Assembly: GCA_034435435.1 (NCBI GenBank)
Contig: DAOTXN010000122.1
Location: 1 to 64,000, forward strand
Source: DAOTXN01 sp034435435
GTDB taxonomy: Bacteria; Chloroflexota; Anaerolineae; S140-20
DNA length: 64,000 nt
Reading direction: 5' to 3'
Of this stretch, positions 16,506-23,041 are shown piece by piece (positions within the stretch are counted from its first letter, which is position 1; the number at the start of each line of letters is the position of its first letter). The translations under genes were made by a program, and so were the position numbers. The notes under the pieces are model-generated. The model did no database searches and was not told the DNA's origin. It saw only the letters and a program-made list of their open reading frames with translations.

Positions 16506-16609
16506 CTAGTGGTCTGTCGGAGAACCCTGTAATATAGGGCCTTGTGCCCGTTTTTGCCCGTTTGTACGCCCACAAGGGGCTAAATTACGTCTCTCCGACA
16601 GACTGCTAG
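16506..16609. mobile_element. MITE-like element A (full copy)
   Basis: A 104-bp non-coding element with 18-bp terminal inverted repeats (CTAGTGGTCTGTCGGAGA against CTAGCAGTCTGTCGGAGA, two mismatches). Internally ATAGGGCCTTGTGCCCGTT matches the REP core found around the RAYT gene at 20-22 kb, and CACAAGGGGC pairs with it. The CTAG ends may be a target duplication. A half copy occurs at 43012-43058. Confidence 0.7.
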
Positions 16610-16699
16610 CGCCGGTTTTCACGCTCAGTATAACCCAGCGCCGTCCGCGCAGCGTCCATATAGCGTCCACCGAGCGTCTGAAATGATGGATTTGGAAAT

Positions 16700-18232
16700 T
16701 TAGGGGGTGTATGTGAGGTCGAGGCGGGGCCGGCGGTCGGTCAATGGATATTCGGTGGCGTCTACCCAATAATGCGCGCCCTGGGGCGCGGCGGTGATCA
16801 TCAGCATGACCCCGAAATTCTGGTCGGGGTGGGCGACCCATTCCTGCGCCAGGTCGGTGAGGTCAAAAGAGAGCCAGGCCGCGCTGTGGAGGTCCTGGCT
16901 GCCCAACGGCCGGCTGTCGTAATCTACGTCGGCGGCCATGCCGGGCTGGGACCAGGGAAAGTGATACGTGGCGGTATCCGGCTGCCAGGGGCGCAAGATC
17001 CGAAAGGCCGAGATGGTGGCCGGGCGCGGTTCGGGCAGGTTCTCGTTGATAAAGTTGTCCAGGTGAACGTTGAGCACAGCCTGTTGGACGGTAACGCGGG
17101 GCGAAAACTGAGCCAGATTGAAGCGCAGCAACACCCGGTCGTAGGGAAAGCCAAAAAAGATAATGTGAACCTGGTGGTAATCCGCCTTGAGCGTCCGTTC
17201 GGGATCCACGGGGTCGTAGGGCGTATCGGGATTGAGCTTGTCTATCCAGGTATCTTGGACCACCGCCGGGCCGGAGAGCGAGGTCGTCACGACTGGAGAA
17301 GCTGAATCCGGCGAAAACACGCCCGCGGCCCACAGCCCCGCCGTGACCAACGCCGCGATTAGCGCCAGGCCCACGCCCAGCCAAGCGGAGCGGATGCGGC
17401 GAGGGGCCAGGCTGAGCGGCGGAGAGGGTGGTAACACATTATCCGGTGCGGACTGCGGCTGGGGTGGCGCGGTCCCTTCCAGGGGGTGCAGGGGCGCGCC
17501 CTTGACGATGGCGTCGCGCAGGGCTAACGTCTCGGGCATCGGCTCGACCTCCAGCTCGGCTTGCAGCACCGCCTGGCACTTTTCAAACTCGCGCAGCGCG
17601 GCGGCCCGGTCGCCGGCGCGGTAATACAACTCCATCAGGTGGCGGTACAGCTCTTCGCGCAAGGGATCGCGCACCAGCAGGCGCTGGGTGGTGCGGATGG
17701 CGCCGGGCAGGTCGCCATTCAGTTTTTGCTGGGCGATGCGCTGCTCCAAAAGGCGCACGTAGCGCAGGTGCAGGCGGGCCCGCTCGGCCAGCACCCAGTC
17801 GTCGTAAAAGCCTTCCAACAGATCGCCCCGGTAGCCCTCGATCAGGGTTCTCCATTCCTCGTCGCCGGCGGCGTTAGGCGTGAACTGGTCCAGGAGCGCC
17901 ACGTCCAGCCTGCACGAGGCGTCCGGGTTCCATTGGATCGTCCGGCGAGTGGTCAGTATCCAGGGCGTGTCTGGGCGGCAAGGCAATTGCTGGCGCAACA
18001 GGTGCAGATGCCGGCGCAGGTTGGCCCGGGCCTGGTCTTCGGGGACATCGGGCCACAAGGTAAACGCCGCCTGGTCGCGCGGGAGGGGCTGATGGCGGTT
18101 CAGGAGCAGGTAGGCGCACAGCTCAAAGGCCTTGGGCGGCGCCGGCAGAGGTAGGGGCCGCTGGTCGTCCCATATTTGAGGCGCGCCAAAGAGATGTATG
18201 CGCAGCACGGTCGCGTTTCCTGGTGTGGTCAT
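16700..18232 (-). CDS. SARP/BTAD-type regulator anchored in the membrane with a DNRLRE/CBM-like extracellular domain
   Basis: A 510-residue protein (ATG chosen where the family domain begins; the frame is open farther upstream across the predicted promoter). Residues 7-95 are an OmpR-like winged helix (RIHLFGAPQIW, LPLPAPPKAFELCAYLLL). Residues 100-245 form the helical BTAD domain (LLEQRIAQQKLNGDLPGAI, EELYRHLMELYYRAGD, QAELEVEPMPET). A Pro-rich linker and one membrane helix (LGVGLALIAALVTAGLWAAG, about 285-304) follow. The last 185 residues look like a DNRLRE/CBM96-type sandwich (VVQDTWIDKLNP at its start, FDLTDLAQEW and RPRLDLTY at the end). So a DNA-binding part faces inside and a wall- or polymer-binding part faces outside. 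It lies upstream of the secreted-protein block, which it may control. Confidence 0.8.
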   Translation of the reverse strand: MTTPGNATVLRIHLFGAPQIWDDQRPLPLPAPPKAFELCAYLLLNRHQPLPRDQAAFTLWPDVPEDQARANLRRHLHLLRQQLPCRPDTPWILTTRRTIQWNPDASCRLDVALLDQFTPNAAGDEEWRTLIEGYRGDLLEGFYDDWVLAERARLHLRYVRLLEQRIAQQKLNGDLPGAIRTTQRLLVRDPLREELYRHLMELYYRAGDRAAALREFEKCQAVLQAELEVEPMPETLALRDAIVKGAPLHPLEGTAPPQPQSAPDNVLPPSPPLSLAPRRIRSAWLGVGLALIAALVTAGLWAAGVFSPDSASPVVTTSLSGPAVVQDTWIDKLNPDTPYDPVDPERTLKADYHQVHIIFFGFPYDRVLLRFNLAQFSPRVTVQQAVLNVHLDNFINENLPEPRPATISAFRILRPWQPDTATYHFPWSQPGMAADVDYDSRPLGSQDLHSAAWLSFDLTDLAQEWVAHPDQNFGVMLMITAAPQGAHYWVDATEYPLTDRRPRLDLTYTP

Positions 18233-18249
18233 GGCAAAGATCGAGTTCC

Positions 18250-18278
18250 AGTATACAAGGGCGCGGGGATTCGCGCAA
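18250..18278 (-). promoter_or_regulatory. Predicted promoter of the SARP gene, TTGCGC-17-TATACT
   Basis: Minus-strand TTGCGC and TATACT separated by 17 nt, 18 nt before the chosen ATG. It supports that start, because the longer frame would cross its own promoter. Divergent from the nitroreductase promoter at 18331. Confidence 0.55.
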
Positions 18279-18330
18279 ACACAAGTAGGACGGCGCGGAT
18301 GTGTGGGATAGAGCCCGGGTCGGGCGCTGC

Positions 18331-18359
18331 TTGCCCGCAGGTTGGTAATCGCGTAGAAT
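18331..18359 (+). promoter_or_regulatory. Predicted promoter of the nitroreductase gene, TTGCCC-17-TAGAAT
   Basis: Plus-strand boxes with 17-nt spacing, 49 nt before the ATG. The two divergent promoters of this intergenic region are about 50 nt apart and could share regulation. Confidence 0.5.
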
Positions 18360-18407
18360 ACGTGGGCAGGAAGCGTAACGTGCATCACAAACTCTCAGGA
18401 GGCTCCT

Positions 18408-18986
18408 ATGCTAAAAGAACTTGTCCGTAAAAACCGTAGCTATCGTCGTTTTTATCAAGATGCGCCGGTGTCCCTGGACACGCTGCGTGAGCTGGTGGAC
18501 CTGGCCCGGCTCTCGGCATCGGGGGCCAACCGCCAGCCGCTCAAGTACATTCTTTGCGCCGACCCCGACACCAACGCCAGGATTTTCGCCCACCTGGCTT
18601 GGGCCGGTTATCTCACCGACTGGCCCGGCCCGGTGGAGGGCGAGCGCCCGGCGGCCTACATCGTCATCCTGTGTGACAAAGAGATCGCCGGGTCCGCCGG
18701 CGTGGATCACGGCATCGCCGCCCAATCCATCATGCTCGGCGCGACGGAGCGCGGGCTGGGCGGCTGCATCATCGCCTCGATCAACAAGGAGGCCCTGCGC
18801 GAGACGCTGGACATCCCGCCGCGCTACGACATCCTGCTGGCGCTGGCGCTGGGCAAACCCAAAGAGCAGGTGGTGGTCGACCCGCTCGGTCCGGACGGCG
18901 ACATCAAGTATTACCGCGACGCTGACGGCGTGCACCACGTGCCCAAGCGGGCGTTGGACGAATTGATTGTGCAAGCGCATGGATAA
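18408..18986 (+). CDS. Nitroreductase-family flavoprotein
   Basis: A 192-residue FMN-dependent nitroreductase-like protein. The N-terminal R-S-Y-R-R-F motif (residues 10-15) contacts the FMN phosphate in this family; ANRQPLKYIL (about 40-49) and GATERGLGGCIIAS (about 111-124) are further FMN-pocket elements; LLALALGKPKE is the typical C-terminal strand. It should reduce nitroaromatics, quinones or a related substrate with NAD(P)H. GGAGG lies before the ATG. The gene for a 4Fe-4S protein starts 5 nt after its stop, so the two probably act together in electron transfer (inference). Confidence 0.88.
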   Translation: MLKELVRKNRSYRRFYQDAPVSLDTLRELVDLARLSASGANRQPLKYILCADPDTNARIFAHLAWAGYLTDWPGPVEGERPAAYIVILCDKEIAGSAGVDHGIAAQSIMLGATERGLGGCIIASINKEALRETLDIPPRYDILLALALGKPKEQVVVDPLGPDGDIKYYRDADGVHHVPKRALDELIVQAHG

Positions 18987-18989
18987 GCG

Positions 18990-19022
18990 ATATGGCGTCG
19001 AATCGAAGGATTGACCGAATCT
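18990..19022. repeat. MITE-B terminal sequence inside a gene start
   Basis: This stretch matches the end of element B (45044-45076 and the right end of 56438-56642) at about 28 of 33 positions, including TATG-x-C and CGAATC-x-AAGGATTGA. The ATG of the repeat is the start codon of the ferredoxin-type gene, and the repeat supplies roughly its first ten codons. Confidence 0.6.
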
Positions 19023-19945
19023 GGAACCGGCTGGTCAGCCCCTCTACCCGCGCCTTTGCGCGTGAGGCCCGACGCACGCCGGGCTACTCGCGCTTTGACT
19101 GGCTGCACGGCTATGTCTATGCCCGCTGGCCTTACTTTTACATCCGCATGGGCGCCGGCGAGCACTGGCTGGCGCGGCGCTTTGGCCCGGCGCTGGGACG
19201 GCTGGTCGAGCGTTTTTTGCCCCACGCGGATGACGGCTCGGCGGCGCAAGCCTGGGCCGACAGCTATCACGGCAAGGTCGTGCCGCTGGAGGCCGCCGCG
19301 CAGCTCGTCAGCGTGCGAGAGGACGTTGACCTGGGCGATCTGGAGCAGGTCATCCCCTACGCGCGCGCCCGCGACCTGGTGCTGCAGCACCCCCAGCACA
19401 TCGTAGCGCTCGAGTGCCCCTGCCGGGCCGCCCGCGCCGCGCCGTGCCTGCCATTAGACGTGTGCCTGATCGTCGGGGAACCCTTTGCCAGCTTTGTGCT
19501 CGAGCACCATCCCGCCCGCGCCCGCCGGATCGCGCCCGATGAGGCCGTGGACATCCTGCGGGCGGAGGACGCGCGCGGGCACGTGCACCACGCCTTTTTC
19601 AAAGACGCCATGCTGGGGCGTTTTTATGCCATCTGTAACTGCTGCGCCTGCTGCTGCGGGGCCATGCACGCCCATCGCAGCGGCACGCCTATGCTGGCGT
19701 CGTCGGGCTACGTGGCGCAGGTGGACCCGGACCTGTGCGCCGCGTGCGAGGCGTGCGCCGAGCATTGCCAGTTCGCGGCGATTGCTGTGGAGAATGGGGC
19801 CGCCCAGGTGGATTGGGCGACCTGCATGGGCTGTGGGGTGTGCGTGGCCCACTGCGCGACGGGGGCGCTGTCGCTGGCGCGCGACCCGGCCAAAGGGGAG
19901 CCGCTGGAAATTCAGCAGTTGATGGCGGATGCAGCGCTCACGTGA
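18992..19945 (+). CDS. 2[4Fe-4S] ferredoxin-type oxidoreductase subunit
   Basis: A 317-residue protein. Near the C-terminus two ferredoxin motifs are complete: CAACEACAEHC and CMGCGVCVAHC, enough for two [4Fe-4S] clusters. Upstream are extra Cys groups, CPCRAARAAPCLPLDVC (about 139-155) and CNCCACCCG (about 216-224), which may bind another cluster. This layout is seen in stand-alone ferredoxin-like proteins that accompany flavin reductases. No membrane helix or signal is evident, so it is cytoplasmic. The start ATG and first ten residues come from a MITE-B-like repeat; no strong ribosome site is seen, consistent with coupling to the nitroreductase 5 nt upstream. Confidence 0.85.
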   Translation: MASNRRIDRIWNRLVSPSTRAFAREARRTPGYSRFDWLHGYVYARWPYFYIRMGAGEHWLARRFGPALGRLVERFLPHADDGSAAQAWADSYHGKVVPLEAAAQLVSVREDVDLGDLEQVIPYARARDLVLQHPQHIVALECPCRAARAAPCLPLDVCLIVGEPFASFVLEHHPARARRIAPDEAVDILRAEDARGHVHHAFFKDAMLGRFYAICNCCACCCGAMHAHRSGTPMLASSGYVAQVDPDLCAACEACAEHCQFAAIAVENGAAQVDWATCMGCGVCVAHCATGALSLARDPAKGEPLEIQQLMADAALT

Positions 19946-20111
19946 GGCCCGCCAGATGTTTCTGGCGGTTTACGCATGGCAGGTTCCACCGACCATCTTG
20001 CCACGCCTGGTCGGCGCGCGCGAGCAGCGCGTGCGTCCCCAAGATGCCGCGCAACAGCGTGCCCAGCGCGCCGGCGTGGGCCGCACACCCGGCTGGTTTT
20101 TTGTTGGGGTC

Positions 20112-20189
20112 CGCCCACGGGTAGCATAGGGCCTTGTGCCCGTTGGAGCCCGCCCACGGGTAGCATAGGGCCTTGTGCCCGTTGGAGCC
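20112..20189. repeat. Two tandem 39-bp REP-A units
   Basis: Two identical 39-bp units, followed by a degenerate third start at 20190. Each contains GTAG, then CATA and a small hairpin GGGC-CTTGT-GCCC. A GTAG tetranucleotide just before a hairpin is the hallmark of REP sequences recognised by RAYT transposases. The same core appears in opposite orientation after the mod gene and before the RAYT gene. Confidence 0.8.
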
Positions 20190-20199
20190 CGCCCACGAG

Positions 20200-20228
20200 T
20201 TGCGCGGCGGGGCGGGCTACGGTATACT
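20200..20228 (+). promoter_or_regulatory. Predicted mod promoter, TTGCGC-17-TATACT
   Basis: TTGCGC and TATACT with 17-nt spacing, starting right after the tandem REP units and 50 nt before the mod start codon. Its -35 falls in the degenerate third repeat unit, so the repeat may have contributed to the promoter. Confidence 0.5.
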
Positions 20229-20277
20229 CTGGCGTGTTGCCCGGCTGCGAGAAAAGACCAGCCCCACGGAGGTTGCT

Positions 20278-22242
20278 ATGGTCGAGCTGATCTGGGACGG
20301 CAAATACGACGCCCACGGCAAGCGCAGCGCCCCGCTGCGCATCCAACTGCCCTTCCAAACCGTCGAAACCGTGAACGAGAGCGCCCAGCAGCGCCAACTG
20401 GCGCTGGACCTGTTCAGCGCGGGCCGCCCGGCCGCGTGGCGCAACCGCCTGATCTGGGGCGACAAGAAATACGTGCTGCCGGCCCTGCTGGACGAGTTTG
20501 CCGGGCAGGTGGACTTGATTTACATTGATCCGCCGTTTGCGACAGGGGCAGATTTTTCCTACAATGTCCAAATTGAAGACGAAAGTTTTATCAAAGAACC
20601 CAGTATGCTTGAACAAAAAGCTTACAGAGACACCTGGGGACATGGTTTGGATTCTTACTTGCAATGGATTTTTGAAACCACTTCGTTGTTGCGAGAATTG
20701 TTAAGAGACACAGCAAGTCTCTATCTTCATTGTGAACCTGCGGTAAGTCACTATATCAAAGCCATTTTGGATGAGGTTTTCGGCCCGAGGAGTTTCGCAA
20801 ACGAGTTAGTCTGGAAACGTACTGGTTCTCACGGTGGGGCAAAACGATATGGCCCTATTCACGATGTAGTACTATTCTACACAAAAAGCGAGAATTTCAT
20901 CTGGAACCCAGTTTATACAGAATACGGCGATGATTACAAGAAGCGGTTTAGCTACACCGACCCGGATGGACACCAATTTCAACCGATAAGTTTGATTGCT
21001 GCAGGTACCCGGAAAGGTTCAACAGGAAAAGCTTGGCGCGGTATTGATGTTACTGGTAAGGGTAATCATTGGCGATATAAAATTGAAAAGCTTGAAGAAC
21101 TGGATGCGCAGGGCAGAATTTACTGGCCTGATGATGGTGGCTATCCCCGTTTGAAGCATTATCTCGACGAGTCAAAGGGCAATCCAATACAAGACCTCTG
21201 GCTGGATATACCAGCAGTGAATTCTCAGGCGAACGAACGTACTGGCTACCCCACCCAAAAACCCGAAGCCTTGCTCGAACGTATCATCCAAGCCTCTTCC
21301 AATGAAGGCGACCTCGTCCTCGATTGCTTCTGCGGCTCCGGCACCACGGCCGCCGTGGCCGAAAAGCTGGGCCGGCGCTGGATCGCCTGCGACCTGGGCC
21401 GCTTTGCCATCCACACCACGCGCAAGCGGCTGCTCAGCCTGCCGGACGTGCGCCCGTTCGTGGTGCAAAACCTGGGCAAGTACGAGCGGCAGGCCTGGCA
21501 GGCGGCCGAGTTTGGCGGGCCGGAGCAGGCGGCCGGCGTGGCGGCGCAGTACCGGCGCTTTATTTTAGAGCTATATCACGCCCGCCCCATCCAGGGCTAC
21601 ACCTGGCTGCACGGCCTCAAGAGCGGGCGCATGGTGCACGTGGGCGCGGTGGATGCGCCCATCTCCCCCGGCGACGTGCAGCAGATCGCGCTGGAATTCC
21701 GCAAGGCCACCGGCACGGGTCAAGACGCGCCCAGCGTCAGCGCGGTGGACGTGCTGGGCTGGGATTTCGCCTTTGAATTGAACGAGGTGGCCCGCCAGCA
21801 GGCGGCCCAGGCCAACATCCAGATGCGCTTTCTGCGCATTCCGCGCGAGGTGCTGGAAAAGAAAGCCGTCGAGCAGGGAGACATCCGGTTTTTTGAGCTG
21901 GCCGCCCTGGCGGTGGAGGCGGCGCAAGGCGCCCGCCAGCATTCACGCGAGGTTACGTTGCGGTTGACCGATTTTGTCATCCCGCCCGACGACGTGCCCA
22001 CCGACGTGCAGGCGGCCATTACTCATTGGGCGCAGTGGATCGACTATTGGGCCGTGGATTGGGACAACAAAGGCGACACCTTTCACAACATGTGGCAGAC
22101 CTACCGTACCCGCAAAGACAAGACGCTCAAGTTGCAGGCCGGTCACAAGTATGATGCGCCGGGCGCGTACACGATTATGGTCAAGGTGATTGACATTTTG
22201 GGCAACGACACGACCAAGACGTTGCATATCACCGTCCCGTAA
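20278..22242 (+). CDS. DNA N6-adenine/N4-cytosine methyltransferase, type III Mod-like
   Basis: A 654-residue methyltransferase. The ATG with ACGGAGG upstream is preferred over an earlier in-frame ATG that would cross the repeats and promoter. Motif IV DPPF at 84-87 precedes motif I (LDCFCGSGTT, about residue 345), the beta-class order with the recognition domain between. The far C-terminus (LQAGHKYDAPGAYTIMVKV and DILGNDTTKTL) is a small sandwich usual in Mod proteins of this kind. With the helicase-nuclease at 23042 it forms a type III-like restriction-modification locus. The middle (about 20515-21250) is clearly lower in GC than both flanks, which suggests exchange of the recognition domain. 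Function: modifies host DNA and, with Res, directs cleavage. Confidence 0.9.
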   Translation: MVELIWDGKYDAHGKRSAPLRIQLPFQTVETVNESAQQRQLALDLFSAGRPAAWRNRLIWGDKKYVLPALLDEFAGQVDLIYIDPPFATGADFSYNVQIEDESFIKEPSMLEQKAYRDTWGHGLDSYLQWIFETTSLLRELLRDTASLYLHCEPAVSHYIKAILDEVFGPRSFANELVWKRTGSHGGAKRYGPIHDVVLFYTKSENFIWNPVYTEYGDDYKKRFSYTDPDGHQFQPISLIAAGTRKGSTGKAWRGIDVTGKGNHWRYKIEKLEELDAQGRIYWPDDGGYPRLKHYLDESKGNPIQDLWLDIPAVNSQANERTGYPTQKPEALLERIIQASSNEGDLVLDCFCGSGTTAAVAEKLGRRWIACDLGRFAIHTTRKRLLSLPDVRPFVVQNLGKYERQAWQAAEFGGPEQAAGVAAQYRRFILELYHARPIQGYTWLHGLKSGRMVHVGAVDAPISPGDVQQIALEFRKATGTGQDAPSVSAVDVLGWDFAFELNEVARQQAAQANIQMRFLRIPREVLEKKAVEQGDIRFFELAALAVEAAQGARQHSREVTLRLTDFVIPPDDVPTDVQAAITHWAQWIDYWAVDWDNKGDTFHNMWQTYRTRKDKTLKLQAGHKYDAPGAYTIMVKVIDILGNDTTKTLHITVP

Positions 22243-22244
22243 CC

Positions 22245-22309
22245 GTAGCCTAGCCCCTCGTGGGCGTGGGTTCGTGGGCGAAAATAACGGGCACAAGGCC
22301 CTATGCTAC
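22245..22309. repeat. REP-A inverted pair (BIME), unit 1
   Basis: A 65-bp unit starting with GTAG and ending with CTAC. Left arm: GTAG, CCTA, hairpin GCCC-CTCGT-GGGC. Right arm, read on the other strand: GTAG, CATA, hairpin GGGC-CTTGT-GCCC. Such head-to-head REP pairs are called BIMEs and are typical partners of RAYT enzymes. It begins 2 nt after the mod stop codon. Confidence 0.8.
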
Positions 22310-22327
22310 TTCGATTGGCGTGTTAAT

Positions 22328-22392
22328 GTAGCCTAGCCCCTCGTGGGCGTGGGTTCGTGAGCGAAAATAACGGGCACAAGGCCCTATGCTAC
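22328..22392. repeat. REP-A inverted pair (BIME), unit 2
   Basis: Nearly identical to unit 1 (a G to A change in the middle). Separated from unit 1 by an 18-bp spacer (TTCGATTGGCGTGTTAAT core) that is repeated before unit 3. Confidence 0.8.
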
Positions 22393-22418
22393 TACTACGT
22401 TTCGATTGGCGTGTTAAT

Positions 22419-22483
22419 GTAGCCTAGCCCCTCGTGGGCGTGGGTTCGTGGGCGAAAATAACGGGCACGAGGCCCTAGACTAC
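22419..22483. repeat. REP-A inverted pair (BIME), unit 3
   Basis: Third copy, slightly diverged in its right arm (CACGAGG, CTAGACTAC). Its final CTAC lies one base before the ATG of the RAYT gene, so the repeat occupies the leader where a ribosome binding site would be expected. Confidence 0.8.
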
Positions 22484-22484
22484 T

Positions 22485-22982
22485 ATGCCGTGGAACAAAC
22501 CATATCATCCGCCGCACAACCAGCGGCTCGCTCCCGAATTATACACCTACTCTGAGCGCGTGTACTTTATCACCATCCGGGCCTATGTGCACCAATCGCC
22601 ATTCGTGCGAGACGACTTGAACAAACTCATACTGGACACCCTGCGCGAAGAACAAGAACGCCAGAACTGCGCCGTGTTTACCTACTGCCTGATGCCCGAC
22701 CACCTGCACTTTCTCGTCAGTCCGCGTCAAGATGGTCTATCGGTATTAAAGTTTACCGACCAGTACAAAGGCAAATCCACCAATCGCAGTTGGACGACAG
22801 GCTGGCAGGGCAAACTCTGGCAACCGCGCTATTATGACCATATCGTGCGCACCGAAGAGAGTCTGCACGCCATTGCCAAATACATCCTGAATAACCCTGT
22901 CCGCCAAGCGTTGGTTGAACACGCCGAGGATTGGCCGTGGAGCGGGCACATGAACCCATTGCCCACAACCACCCCATTGTAA
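22485..22982 (+). CDS. REP-associated tyrosine transposase (RAYT)
   Basis: A 165-residue Y1-type HUH enzyme of the IS200-related RAYT family. His73-Leu-His75 in PDHLHFLV is the HUH metal-binding pair; Tyr133 in KYILNNPVR is the probable catalytic tyrosine; WQPRYYDHIVR (112-122) is the conserved block between them. Length is normal. RAYTs cut single-stranded DNA at REP hairpins and are thought to have spread them. REP-A copies with the expected GTAG-hairpin layout lie on both sides. It sits between mod and res, so it probably inserted into an existing restriction operon. No ribosome binding site is visible before the ATG. Confidence 0.9.
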   Translation: MPWNKPYHPPHNQRLAPELYTYSERVYFITIRAYVHQSPFVRDDLNKLILDTLREEQERQNCAVFTYCLMPDHLHFLVSPRQDGLSVLKFTDQYKGKSTNRSWTTGWQGKLWQPRYYDHIVRTEESLHAIAKYILNNPVRQALVEHAEDWPWSGHMNPLPTTTPL

Positions 22983-23041
22983 ACGGGCACAACAATGGGC
23001 AAAACCACGTTTTCGATTCGTGCGTTGGAGGTTTGTCACAG

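Noticed and set aside
22260..22280. A tRNA-like T-arm (GGGTTCG) in the repeats
   Set aside because: No acceptor, D or anticodon arms can be formed around it; the motif is part of the REP unit.
22245..22483. A CRISPR-like array (three similar units with spacers)
   Set aside because: Units are 65 bp, spacers are themselves repeated, and the units are inverted REP pairs next to a RAYT; no cas genes are present.
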